From contig OZ244915.1 in the NCBI GenBank assembly GCA_965221815.1, positions 1,426,001 through 1,490,000 of the forward strand: DNA of 64,000 nt, written 5' to 3'. The stretch's first letter is position 1. Each line of letters starts with the position of its first letter. The notes below the pieces were generated by a model. That model saw nothing but the letters and a program-made list of their open reading frames with translations, made no database searches and was not told where the DNA came from. This stretch comes from JAPOXR01 sp965221815. GTDB taxonomy: Bacteria; Pseudomonadota; Alphaproteobacteria; Rhodobacterales; Rhodobacteraceae. Shown one piece after another: positions 17,001-25,553 of this stretch. The position numbers and the translations under genes were made by a program.

Positions 17001-17974
17001 GCGGCGATCGATTCCACGGCAGGGTCTCTCAGGCGGTGAACGAGATTCCCTGGGACGTGTCACGGACATTGATCGAACGCGAACTGTTGCATTATGACCT
17101 GTTGCAGGCACTGGACGAAGTTGGCCTTCTCAACAATCTGATCTTTCATGGCGGGACGGCCCTGCGCCTCTGCCATGGTAACCCGCGTCTGAGTGAGGAT
17201 CTCGACTTTTGCACAACATCCCGCTTGACCGAAGACACCACTCTTGCCGTCAGTCCGGCAATCGTGCACCATCTGAAGAGCCGTTATGACCTTGAAGTGA
17301 GGTGCAAACCACCAAAACTGCGCAAAGCGCAGGAGGGCATCAATGTCCTGCGCTAGTGGATTCATGTTGAACCTTGGCAGGGTGCCCGCGTCTGGGGGCA
17401 CCCGCCATGGATCCGTGTCAAGCTTGAGGCAGCAGAGATTACCGAATCGCATTTTGAGGTGAGGAGTCTGAACCGCAACTACAGCGTCACCGATGCGGCT
17501 GTATCTGTTCGTCTCAATGTCGCGACGATCAACAGCATTCTCGCCGACAAGCTCATCGCATTTTCGACAACACTTCCGCTCTATACACGCTGGCGCGATA
17601 TCTGGGACATCGAGTGGATTGAAGGGCGTGGTGCCCAGATCAGTGAATCACTGATTCTGGAAAAACTGAAGAACTATGATGTGAAGAAATTCGACTCCAT
17701 TCTCTCTGGGGCCATTCGCAGACTATCTCCTCTGCTGGCGGGGCCTGACATGGGTACAGCACTACGTCCGAATTTGCCCCCGGCATATGCAGAGCAAACG
17801 GTGCTTGATGCCGGATGGAGAAACGGTGCGGCTGAACGCATGAATGCACGAATGGAGAATCTACAGAAGATGATCCGAGCGATCCAGTTGGATCCGGATC
17901 GCTCTCCGAAGCCACTTCCTTCCAAAGACGAGGATGATCTCCTCGACTGGCAGAAGCCACCCGGGATGACATGA
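16997..17974 (+). pseudogene. AbiEii-family nucleotidyltransferase toxin, interrupted by a nonsense codon
   Basis: The frame from 16997 encodes the AbiEii/AbiGii polymerase-beta-fold core: GGTALR (residues 52-57) and SEDLDF (66-71) with the catalytic acidic pair. A TAG at codon 120 (17354-17356) stops it. The same frame stays open from 17357 to 17974 (WIHVEPWQG, then IRVKLEAAEITESHFEV), so the full gene would be 325 codons. A single base change explains the break. The N-terminal fragment keeps the metal-binding motif but lacks the second beta strand set and the helical C-terminus, so toxin activity is unlikely. Confidence 0.8.
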
Positions 17975-17991
17975 GGGATCAGTGACAGGAG

Positions 17992-19155
17992 ATGACAAAA
18001 GTGAATGTCTTTCGCCAGACGACCATTGCTGTGGTCCTGAGCGCCGTGGGTCTTACCTTACCGGCGCAGGCCGGCTTCCAGATGATTCTGGGGGACTCCG
18101 CCATTGAGACCGTCACGGGCAACCCTCCAGCCGTCTCACGACCGGCCACACCCCTGCAACCCCCGACACTGCCGGACGCCGCCGAATGCACGGCCACAAC
18201 CCGCGCTGGCGAACCATTGTCCGCCTTCGCCCGGCGCGTGACCGGCCAGGACACGATGTGGCGTACCATCGCGGACATGAACCGGCTCGACGATCCCGAT
18301 CGCATCGGGGTCGGCTGGACGCTGGCCTATCCCTGCCCGGCCGGGACAGAGAATGGTGCGGCGATCGCCGCCATTCAGACCGGCGGCGCACGACTGAAAA
18401 ACGGGAATGGCCAAGCGGGACCGGACAGCCCCGCCGCCGGGACCCGTGCGCCGACGCCCCACGTCGTGGAGGAGGCGCCCTGGTCTGATGAACACCCGCC
18501 CTCGGATGCCGACCGGGGAAATCCGGCAGTTCCGGCCCGCCTGCGGGATGTCCCGGTCACCCCGCCAGACGCGACAACGGGCGGGCAGACTGCGGGCCCG
18601 GAGGGACCGCATACGGATCCACCATCCGCGCCAACTGAACCTCTCATCGCCGATCAGCATCATGACGGCGTTGATCAGCGGCGGGCGGCGGCCGACACGG
18701 AAACGCGTGCCGCTGCTGCAGATCATCCGCGGAACTCCGGGGATGTCCCGACAGCCGGCCCCGAGGTCACAGCATCAGCGGCCCCGCAAGGTTCCGCAAC
18801 CGGCACGCCCGCGGCACCCTCATCATCGGCCAGAGAGTTCAGTGCCGTCTGTTCAACCACCGTGACGGGTGGCGACACACTCTCATCGATCGCGGCCCGC
18901 ACCCTTGGAGACAACACGCGCTGGCGGGAGATCGCGGACCTCAACCGCATCACCAATCCCGATCACATCCTCGTCGGGGCGGACCTCGCACTCCCCTGCG
19001 GTGGCACGGTGACAGCCTCACCGTCATCGCCTGTTCCAACGCCTGCCGTGCCGATCATCGTTGCGGAAGACGCCGCCGCGGCGGCGGAATCCCCTGTTCT
19101 TCCGATCTGGCGCGCCGCCGCCGGGGACCGGTCTAGTGGTTATTCTCAAACATAA
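17992..19155 (+). CDS. LysM-like repeat exported protein, 3' end replaced by an IS630 element
   Basis: 387 residues as read. A signal peptide (VVLSAVGLTLPAQA) is followed by a LysM-like module (GEPLSAFARRVTG, then MWRTIADMNRLDDPDRIGVGWTLAYPC, about residues 65-105). A long Pro/Ala/Thr-rich linker (about 120-275) leads to a second module (GDTLSSIAARTLGDNTRW, then ADLNRITNPDHILVG, about 290-335). It probably binds peptidoglycan. The last ~8 residues (SSGYSQT) come from the left end of the IS630 copy starting at 19133, so the native C-terminus is lost. The start could equally be the GTG at 18001, which sits better behind AGGAG. Confidence 0.7.
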   Translation: MTKVNVFRQTTIAVVLSAVGLTLPAQAGFQMILGDSAIETVTGNPPAVSRPATPLQPPTLPDAAECTATTRAGEPLSAFARRVTGQDTMWRTIADMNRLDDPDRIGVGWTLAYPCPAGTENGAAIAAIQTGGARLKNGNGQAGPDSPAAGTRAPTPHVVEEAPWSDEHPPSDADRGNPAVPARLRDVPVTPPDATTGGQTAGPEGPHTDPPSAPTEPLIADQHHDGVDQRRAAADTETRAAAADHPRNSGDVPTAGPEVTASAAPQGSATGTPAAPSSSAREFSAVCSTTVTGGDTLSSIAARTLGDNTRWREIADLNRITNPDHILVGADLALPCGGTVTASPSSPVPTPAVPIIVAEDAAAAAESPVLPIWRAAAGDRSSGYSQT

Positions 19156-19995
19156 GCTTGTTTCTTTGTCTCGTCTATGCGAAGTGGTGGTGGTCGCCGC
19201 CGCCGGCCCACCGGAGCCACTGGACCCTCAAGGAGCTGGCGGCCACACAGGGTCTCTCCATCTCCACCGTCCATCGGATTCTCACCCACCATGGCCTGCG
19301 CCCCCATCAGGTCAAGACCTTCAAGGTCTCCAATGACCCCCGCTTCGGCATCAAGGCTCATGATGTCATCGGGCTGTACACAAATCCACCGGATCATGCC
19401 GTTGTCCTCTCGGTGGACGAAAAGACCCAGATCCAGGCCCTGGGGCGGACCCAAAAGCCCCGGCCCCCGGCTCCGGGCCACCCGACCACCCGCACCCATG
19501 ACGATCAACGGAATGGCACCACCACCCGGCTGGCGGCGCTGGATGTCGCGACCGGGAAGGGGGTGGGACAGATGACCGCGCGCCACCGCTCCGCGGATTT
19601 CTGCGCCTTCCTTGATCATGTGGCCGCCGGCCTGGCTCCCGCGGCGGAGGTCCATGTCATCCTCGACAACCTGTCCGCCCACAAGTCGGCTCGCGTGCAT
19701 GCCTGGCTCACAGACCACCCCAACTGGACCTTCCACGTCACGCCAACCTCGGCGTCCTGGATGAACGCGGTGGAGGGATTCTTCTCGAAACTCGCCCGAC
19801 AACGGCTGAAAAATGCCATCTTCAACTCCCGCGACGCGTGCATCACGGCGGTTGAGGATTATGTCGCACACCATAACGCCCACGATGCACGACCCTTCCA
19901 CTGGAGCCGGGACCCGGATGACAGTGTCGCATCGTGGAAACGCGGCCACCGGAAACTGCAAGAAAAACAAGCATCTGTATGAAATGAACCACTAG
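19133..19995. mobile_element. IS630-family element, internally deleted
   Basis: About 860 bp between CTAGTGGTT at the left and its complement AACCACTAG at the right, with TA at both outer edges as expected for IS630/Tc1 target use. The transposase inside has lost its N-terminal part. It is closely related to the complete copy that begins 20 bases further on. It has disrupted the LysM gene. Confidence 0.85.
19158..19982 (+). pseudogene. IS630-family transposase lacking its N-terminal DNA-binding domain
   Basis: From SHWTLKELAATQGL onward the sequence matches the complete transposase at 20116, including LSVDEKTQIQALG (first Asp), VHVILDNLSAHKSA (second Asp) and SASWMNAVEGFFSKL (Glu). The HTH region before it is missing and the left end of the element is joined directly to mid-gene sequence. 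The catalytic core is present but DNA recognition should be lost. Confidence 0.85.
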
Positions 19996-20014
19996 CTTGT
20001 CCGCCGGATGGCGC

Positions 20015-21231
20015 TAGTGTATAATAACAAACAAAGGATTCTATTCCTGCCCCACATCATGGTATCATCCTGCCGCCGCGAGCCCGCGGCCAACACCAAG
20101 GCAGGAGACAGACCCATGGGCAGGACATCGACACGGCCGGAGATCCGGCTGCCAGACACCGATCGCACACGCCTCGAGCACATCGTCAGCCACCCCCAGA
20201 GCCCTCAGAAGCATGTCTGGCGGGCCCGCATCATCCTCGCCCTCGGGGACGGCTGTGGCCTCGTCGAGACCATGCGGCAGACAGGCCTCTCGAAACCCAC
20301 CGTCTGGCGCTGGTGGGACCGTTTCCTTTCCGAGGGTGTCGACGGTCTCCTGCGCGATGCCACCCGGCCGCCGGGCAAGACACCCATTCCCGCCGACCGG
20401 ATCCAGGCCGTCATCGATCTGGCGATGTCGCCACCCCCGCCCAACCGCAGCCACTGGACCCTCAAGGCCCTGGCCACAGCGGTCGGGGGCCTGACGGCCA
20501 CCACCGTGCACCGGATCCTGCAGCGCCATGGCCTGCGGCCCCATCAGGTCAAGACCTTCAAGGTCTCGAACGATCCCCGGTTCGGCATCAAGGCCCACGA
20601 TGTCATCGGACTGTACATGAACCCACCGGATCACGCCGTGGTCCTCTCGGTGGATGAAAAGACCCAGATCCAGGCCCTCGGCCGCACCCAGACACCCCTG
20701 CCGCCCGCCCCGGGTCACCCGACAACCCGCACGCATGATTACAAACGGAACGGCACCACCACGTTGCTGGCGGCCCTCGATGTCGCCACTGGCAAGGTGG
20801 TCGGAAAGATGACCGAGCGCCACCGCTCCGAGGATTTCTGTGCGTTCCTCGATCATGTGGCGGCGGACCTCGACCCCACGATGGCGGTCCATGTCATCCT
20901 TGACAACCTGTCCGCCCACAAGTCAGCGCACGTGCATGCCTGGCTTGCCGACCACCCGCACTGGACCTTCCACTTCACACCAACATCGGCCTCGTGGATG
21001 AACGCCGTCGAGGGCTTCTTCTCGAAACTGGCCCGACAGAGACTCAAGCATGCCATCTTCAATTCCCTTGACGCGTGCATCACAGCGGTAGAAGACTACA
21101 TCGCCCACCACAATGCCCATGAGGCCCACCCGTTCCGCTGGCGCCGGGACCCCGAGGATCTCGTCGCATCCTGGAAGCGGGGCCACCGACGGTTGCAGGA
21201 TATGGAACTATCTGTATGAGGCAAAACACTA
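20015..21231. mobile_element. IS630-family element, complete
   Basis: About 1,217 bp, bounded by CTAGTGT at the left and ACACTAG at the right with TA at each edge. It carries a full-length transposase and lies 20 bases after the deleted copy in the same orientation. This tandem pair could promote recombination between copies. Confidence 0.85.
20116..21219 (+). CDS. IS630-family transposase
   Basis: 367 residues from the ATG at 20116, preceded by GGCAGGAGACAG. The longer frame from 20008 would begin outside the element and is rejected. An N-terminal helix-turn-helix (VETMRQTGLSKPTVWRWWDR, about 60-80) precedes a DDE domain with LSVDEKTQIQALG, VHVILDNLSAHKSA and SASWMNAVEGFFSKL. It is intact throughout, so the element may be mobile and could also supply transposase to the deleted copy. 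Confidence 0.93.
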   Translation: MGRTSTRPEIRLPDTDRTRLEHIVSHPQSPQKHVWRARIILALGDGCGLVETMRQTGLSKPTVWRWWDRFLSEGVDGLLRDATRPPGKTPIPADRIQAVIDLAMSPPPPNRSHWTLKALATAVGGLTATTVHRILQRHGLRPHQVKTFKVSNDPRFGIKAHDVIGLYMNPPDHAVVLSVDEKTQIQALGRTQTPLPPAPGHPTTRTHDYKRNGTTTLLAALDVATGKVVGKMTERHRSEDFCAFLDHVAADLDPTMAVHVILDNLSAHKSAHVHAWLADHPHWTFHFTPTSASWMNAVEGFFSKLARQRLKHAIFNSLDACITAVEDYIAHHNAHEAHPFRWRRDPEDLVASWKRGHRRLQDMELSV

Positions 21232-21305
21232 GGCGACCACCCGGCGAGTCTGAATGGGTAGGCCATAGCCGAACGCCAATGGGCATGCAAGACCGGGACC
21301 GGTAA

Positions 21306-23044
21306 GGGGGTGCGGCTCAGATTTGTGGGACACGCTCTGACTGATCTTTTTCCTGACATCCGGACAGCGCCCGTCGGAGCGGGTTTGTATCGGTCTCTGT
21401 ATCGATCTATGTCCATTTCCGCCCACAGGAACACGGAGAGTCGGCATCACGGCTCCGGTTGGGTTTGGCGACAGGGCAGTCAGGAGACACAGGCAGATGG
21501 CAGTTCAAGATAAAGAGCGGGACAAAAAGCAGGAGTTCAGGCATCCAGAGGTGGTCGCGTATTTGCGGAGTCTGTCGGCCGCGGAGGCCGCGCTGAACCG
21601 ACCGCTGATCCGCCAGGATGGGGACGGTTTCCTCGAATACCGGATTTTCGATGGAACGGTGATCTGCCGCCGCATGGCGACGACGGAGTTGCCAGGGCAT
21701 GAGGGGTCCGCGGCGCGGTCCCCTGATCTCCGGCCACGGCTCGAGAAGGAACTGGCCGCGACAGTGGTTGATCTGGATGCCGTCGAGACCGCCCTGCGCG
21801 GTGATGCGCTGGTCGCGGCAGCGGCCCAATTGCGACTGCTGCTTGAAGCCCGGGATGACGCCCTTGATCCCCCGCACGGCCCCCATTGCGGGGGCCGTAT
21901 GGCGCGCTGGGGAGACAAACGTCCCAAGACCTCTATGACCCGCCTGGGCAAGGTGACGGTGGCGCGGCGGCATTACCGCTGTTCGGCCTGTCGCACCGGC
22001 CTCTTCCCGCTGGACGCCGCGTTGCGTCTTGAGGGGCGGACAACAACACCGGGCTACGAGCGGATGGTCATGGCCGCCGCTGCGGAGGTCGGCAGTCGCC
22101 GCGCCGTGACGCTCCTTGAAGAGCTGAGCGGGACCCGGGTCAGCCGGTCCCGGTTTGACAGGCTGGCCCGCGCGCTGGGCAGGGAAGTGGTCGCGTTTGA
22201 GCGCAGGGATGTCCCCCCGGCGGCGGTGATTCCCACCCGGCCGGTGGTGGCGGCTGACGGGACCGGCGTGCCGATCCGGCCTGCCGAACTTGCCGGGCGC
22301 GCCGGCAAACAGGCGGATGGCACAGCCCGGACGCGCGAAGCCAAGCTGCTGCGCATCTGTGAAGTGGCGCCTGACCCCAAGGGCCGGATCAAGGCCGTTG
22401 CCGGGAGTATCACCCAATCATCAGTGATCGACAGCGCCCGGGCTCCCACCACCGGTGGGATGTCCGAGTTTGCCGCCCGCGTGAGGCGGGAGGCGCAGCG
22501 GCGCGGTGTGCTGGACAGCGCGGAGGCGGTGATCCTGTCCGATGGCGCCGCCTGGATCGAAAAGACGATGCGCACGGTCTTCGCCGGCATGCACCTGACC
22601 TTCGTGCTCGATCTGTTCCATGTCCTGGAAAGGCTTCAGGAGGCCCTGAAGGAGACGTTGGAAGACCCCGTGCGTCGTCAGACCACTTTCGACCGGATCA
22701 AGGCCCGGATCAAGGCCGGTGAGGCAGCCCGGGTCCTCGCGGCGCTTGCCACACTGGCCAAGAGCTCACCCGCGATCAGGGCGTTCGTGAATTATTGCAG
22801 ACCCAACCTGCACCGCATGCGCTACGATGTCTATACACGGCAGGGTCTCCCCTGCGGCAGCGGCCTCGTCGAAGGCGGCTGCCGGACCGTTGTAGTCGAT
22901 CGACTCAAAAAAAGCGGCAGCCGCTGGTCCGTTGACGGCGCCAACGCAATCATGGCTATCCGGTGCTGCCAGATGAACAACCGGGGCGCCGACTTCTTCC
23001 ACTGGCGCGCTGCAGCATGAGCCACAAATCTGAGCCGCACCCCC
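21306..23044. mobile_element. ISKra4-family insertion sequence, complete
   Basis: 1,739 bp with perfect 23-bp terminal inverted repeats at 21306-21328 and 23022-23044 (left begins GGGGGTGCGGCTCAGATTTG). GGTAA directly abuts both ends (21301-21305 and 23045-23049), consistent with a short target duplication. One intact transposase gene fills most of it, and about 170 bases of leader precede the gene. The 70 bases between this element and the IS630 copy contain nothing recognisable. Confidence 0.93.
21497..23020 (+). CDS. ISKra4-family transposase
   Basis: 507 residues. An N-terminal helical region precedes a zinc-ribbon-like segment (PHCGGRMARWGDKRPK and YRCSACRTGLFPLD, about 128-172), characteristic of ISKra4. 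Then come the catalytic region (PVVAADGTGVPIR, AVILSDGAAWIEK, VLDLFHVLERL) and the C-terminal GLPCGSGLVEGGCRTVV, RLKKSGSRW motif. Stop and right terminal repeat are adjacent. It is intact. A decayed relative lies at 52708-53346. Confidence 0.92.
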   Translation: MAVQDKERDKKQEFRHPEVVAYLRSLSAAEAALNRPLIRQDGDGFLEYRIFDGTVICRRMATTELPGHEGSAARSPDLRPRLEKELAATVVDLDAVETALRGDALVAAAAQLRLLLEARDDALDPPHGPHCGGRMARWGDKRPKTSMTRLGKVTVARRHYRCSACRTGLFPLDAALRLEGRTTTPGYERMVMAAAAEVGSRRAVTLLEELSGTRVSRSRFDRLARALGREVVAFERRDVPPAAVIPTRPVVAADGTGVPIRPAELAGRAGKQADGTARTREAKLLRICEVAPDPKGRIKAVAGSITQSSVIDSARAPTTGGMSEFAARVRREAQRRGVLDSAEAVILSDGAAWIEKTMRTVFAGMHLTFVLDLFHVLERLQEALKETLEDPVRRQTTFDRIKARIKAGEAARVLAALATLAKSSPAIRAFVNYCRPNLHRMRYDVYTRQGLPCGSGLVEGGCRTVVVDRLKKSGSRWSVDGANAIMAIRCCQMNNRGADFFHWRAAA

Positions 23045-23175
23045 GGTAAGGCGCGCGCGGCGGGACGATCCCCTTGAGACGATGTGAGACGATCTCCGAC
23101 GATGCCAATCCCGGTGAGATCGTGGTAGAGACCTGTCAGACCTGTTGCTTCCAGAGACACGGGGAGATCTCGAAG

Positions 23176-23781
23176 ATGCAAACCCGAACAGGTGGATGCT
23201 CATCCACCGCCCGCCACCGCCGCACATATTGTCGGGCGGGTCTCCTGACGGTAATCGTGGTGGGTCTCGCGATCAGCCCCAATTTTGTGCCCGCGCAATC
23301 CCTGTCCCCGCTGCCGGCCACCGGCCCGGTCGGGACAATCAGTGGTCCGGCACGGGCCATTGATGGGGATACGCTGGAGATCCGCGGGGAGCGGATCCGC
23401 ATATTCGGCATCGATGCCCCCGAATCTACCCAGACCTGCACCTATCGCGGGCGGATCATCGCCTGCGGCCAGGAGGCCGCGGCGGCACTGGCCCTCGCAG
23501 TCGATCAGCGCACGGTGACCTGCCGGGGTGTTGATCGCGATGTCTATGGCCGCAGGGTAGCCATCTGCGCCATCGGCTTCGGAGAGCAACAGATGGATCT
23601 CGGCGCCTGGATGGTGGCGTGGGGCGCGGCCGTGGCCGCTGATGCGGATCGCTACAAGGCGATCGAGAATCAGGCGCGCGAATCGCAACAGGGAATCTGG
23701 CAGAATGAATTCCAGATGCCGGAAGATCACAGGACTTCTCTCGATCGAGCGAAAGTTGGCTTAAACCCGATCATCCGGTAG
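23176..23781 (+). CDS. Thermonuclease-like (SNase) secreted protein, copy 2, with a tail from the duplicated segment
   Basis: 201 residues. A hydrophobic export segment (AGLLTVIVVGLAISPNFVPAQ) precedes a staphylococcal-nuclease-like fold with DGDTLEIRGERIRIFGIDAPES (catalytic Asp/Arg region), CRGVDRDVYGRRVAIC and GAWMVAWGAA (about 60-160). It probably cleaves extracellular DNA or RNA, or is a structural OB-fold relative. Upstream sequence from 23101 repeats that of copy 1. From 23730 the frame crosses into the inverted repeat, so the last ~17 residues (TSLDRAKVGLNPIIR) are junction-created and replace the RRSQR ending of copy 1. Confidence 0.85.
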   Translation: MQTRTGGCSSTARHRRTYCRAGLLTVIVVGLAISPNFVPAQSLSPLPATGPVGTISGPARAIDGDTLEIRGERIRIFGIDAPESTQTCTYRGRIIACGQEAAAALALAVDQRTVTCRGVDRDVYGRRVAICAIGFGEQQMDLGAWMVAWGAAVAADADRYKAIENQARESQQGIWQNEFQMPEDHRTSLDRAKVGLNPIIR

Positions 23782-24009
23782 ACAAACGTCAGGAGTTTAG
23801 CTCTGCCACATCGATAACTTGCAATACAATATTTTGCAGCGACGTCATCAATGGCTTGCACATTACCTGCTCAACGCCTTCATATGTTTCCGAATCAGGA
23901 ATCAATGCAAAAGAGGAGGCGGTTGTTTGGATCTGGTCTTGTCGGGGTGTGCTCAATTTGGTTATAGATGTGGGATTGGCATGGGAACGTCGATGATAAG
24001 GAGGACATG

Positions 24010-25476
24010 ATGAAAACGAGAGAGTTGGTTGCGGTGCTGGCGGGGCCGGCGGTTCTGGCGGTGGGGTTGGGTGCGTTCCCGGCGCTATCGTCTGACATTA
24101 CCATCACGATGGCGGCGCCGGATTGGCCGCCCACGCGTTTCATGAAGGAGCATTTTGACCAGACCTATCGTTCGCCCGATGGTCACAATACGACGCTGGA
24201 TATGGATTTTATTCCGTGGCCGAGCTTTTATGAGCGGGTTGCGGCGTCGCTGACCTCGGGGGAGCAGAAATACCAGATGATTGTCACGGACAGCCAATGG
24301 TTGGGTGCCTTTGTCGAGGGGGGTTATTACATGGATCTGACGGACAAGATCAAGGCGGATCCGGAATTGACGGCCATCATGCAGGATTTGCATCCGGCCT
24401 TGGTGTCCGCATATTCGACGTATCCGCACCGGACCCGTGCGCAGCTTGAAGCGGTGGGGGAAGTTCCGGCGCCCGGTGTGAACTATTATGGTTTTCCACA
24501 ATTCCCGGATACATATGTGACGTTTTACCGTGAGGATATCTTCTGTCACGCCGGTGAGATGGCGGCATTCGCGGAGCGTTATGGCACCAATCTGCCGTGC
24601 AGTTATGAGGATTGGCAGGACACGGACTGGACCAAATGGGGACAGATCGGGGAGTTTTTCCGACGCGATGCGGGTGAGATGTTGGCGGGAGACGAGTTGA
24701 GTGAGCCCTTTTACGGGATCGCTTATCAAGCAGGTAAGGGTTACGATTTCTCGACCATGCAGATCAACGCGTTCATTTGGCAGCGTGGGGGTGACATCTG
24801 GGATGAGTCGAAGGCTCCGGCGGCCCAGGCGGAAGGTGTCGTCAATTCCGATATCGCGGTGGCCGCGTTGGAAGACTATGTGAGCTACCTCCAATATATG
24901 CCCCCGGTGGCACAGACCGGTCAGATGGATATTTTTGTGATCCAGGATCTGTATATGCAGGGCAAGGTGGGGGCGATCATTGACTGGGTGGGACTCGGTG
25001 AACCGGTTCTGGACCCGAATGCCTCCACCGTGCACGACAAGTCCGCCTTTGGTCCGGCGCCCGGGACGCGTCAGGCTGACGGATCGATTGACAGAACCGG
25101 CAATATCGGGGGACAACCGTTTGTCCTGACGACCTGGAACTCGGAAGAGGTGGTCAACGAAGCCCTGAATGTGGTGAAATGGTGGCTGCATCCCGAGACC
25201 CAGATCGCCGCCGTCGCCAATGGCGGCCAGTCCGGCCTGATGAGCGTCATGGCCGATCCCAGCTACAACGATCTGCGTCCCTGGAACCGGGCCCATGTCG
25301 AAATGATCGATTGGCAAAAAGACGTCTGGCACATTCCCGAATTCTTCGAAATGCTCACCCAACAACAAGAAGAATTCGATAAAGCCATCACCGGCCAAAT
25401 CTCCGCCAAAGACGCCCTCGATACCATCGCAGAATTTCAACAAGAACTGCTCGAAGATATCGGCTATATCGAATAA
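24010..25476 (+). CDS. Sugar-type ABC transporter substrate-binding protein (copy B)
   Basis: 488 residues, the same product as copy A at 1017-2483: signal peptide to about residue 27, then a Trp/Tyr-rich binding protein that delivers its ligand to the two permeases directly downstream. The start is the second ATG after AAGGAGG. This copy is in operon order with permeases, ATPase 2 and a small membrane protein, but the hairpin at 25491 separates it from them. Silent-position bias changes within the gene: G-ending codons dominate the first half and C-ending codons the last third. The ligand is unknown. Confidence 0.92.
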   Translation: MKTRELVAVLAGPAVLAVGLGAFPALSSDITITMAAPDWPPTRFMKEHFDQTYRSPDGHNTTLDMDFIPWPSFYERVAASLTSGEQKYQMIVTDSQWLGAFVEGGYYMDLTDKIKADPELTAIMQDLHPALVSAYSTYPHRTRAQLEAVGEVPAPGVNYYGFPQFPDTYVTFYREDIFCHAGEMAAFAERYGTNLPCSYEDWQDTDWTKWGQIGEFFRRDAGEMLAGDELSEPFYGIAYQAGKGYDFSTMQINAFIWQRGGDIWDESKAPAAQAEGVVNSDIAVAALEDYVSYLQYMPPVAQTGQMDIFVIQDLYMQGKVGAIIDWVGLGEPVLDPNASTVHDKSAFGPAPGTRQADGSIDRTGNIGGQPFVLTTWNSEEVVNEALNVVKWWLHPETQIAAVANGGQSGLMSVMADPSYNDLRPWNRAHVEMIDWQKDVWHIPEFFEMLTQQQEEFDKAITGQISAKDALDTIAEFQQELLEDIGYIE

Positions 25477-25490
25477 ACCAACACCACCCA

Positions 25491-25519
25491 CACAAGGCCC
25501 CCCAAACCAGGGCCTTGTG
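25491..25519 (+). terminator. Hairpin between binding-protein gene and permeases
   Basis: CACAAGGCCC (25491-25500) pairs perfectly with GGGCCTTGTG (25510-25519) around a 9-base loop. No U-run follows. In binding-protein operons such intergenic hairpins commonly protect the upstream message and reduce readthrough, giving more binding protein than permease. Confidence 0.6.
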
Positions 25520-25553
25520 TGACTCTGCTCTCATAATTTAACAGGCTCTTCAC

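Larger units (their letters stand above)
23730..25523. repeat. Large inverted repeat, copy B (1,794 bp)
   Basis: Reverse complement of 970-2763 with no difference detected. Its left edge lies within the SNase copy 2 frame at CAGGA, a short string also present at that point in SNase copy 1 (GATTACAGGAGG), which suggests junction formation at microhomology. The right edge lies 30 bases before the first permease gene, so this copy has the natural downstream context. Copy A retains the plausible natural upstream context. Confidence 0.95.
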
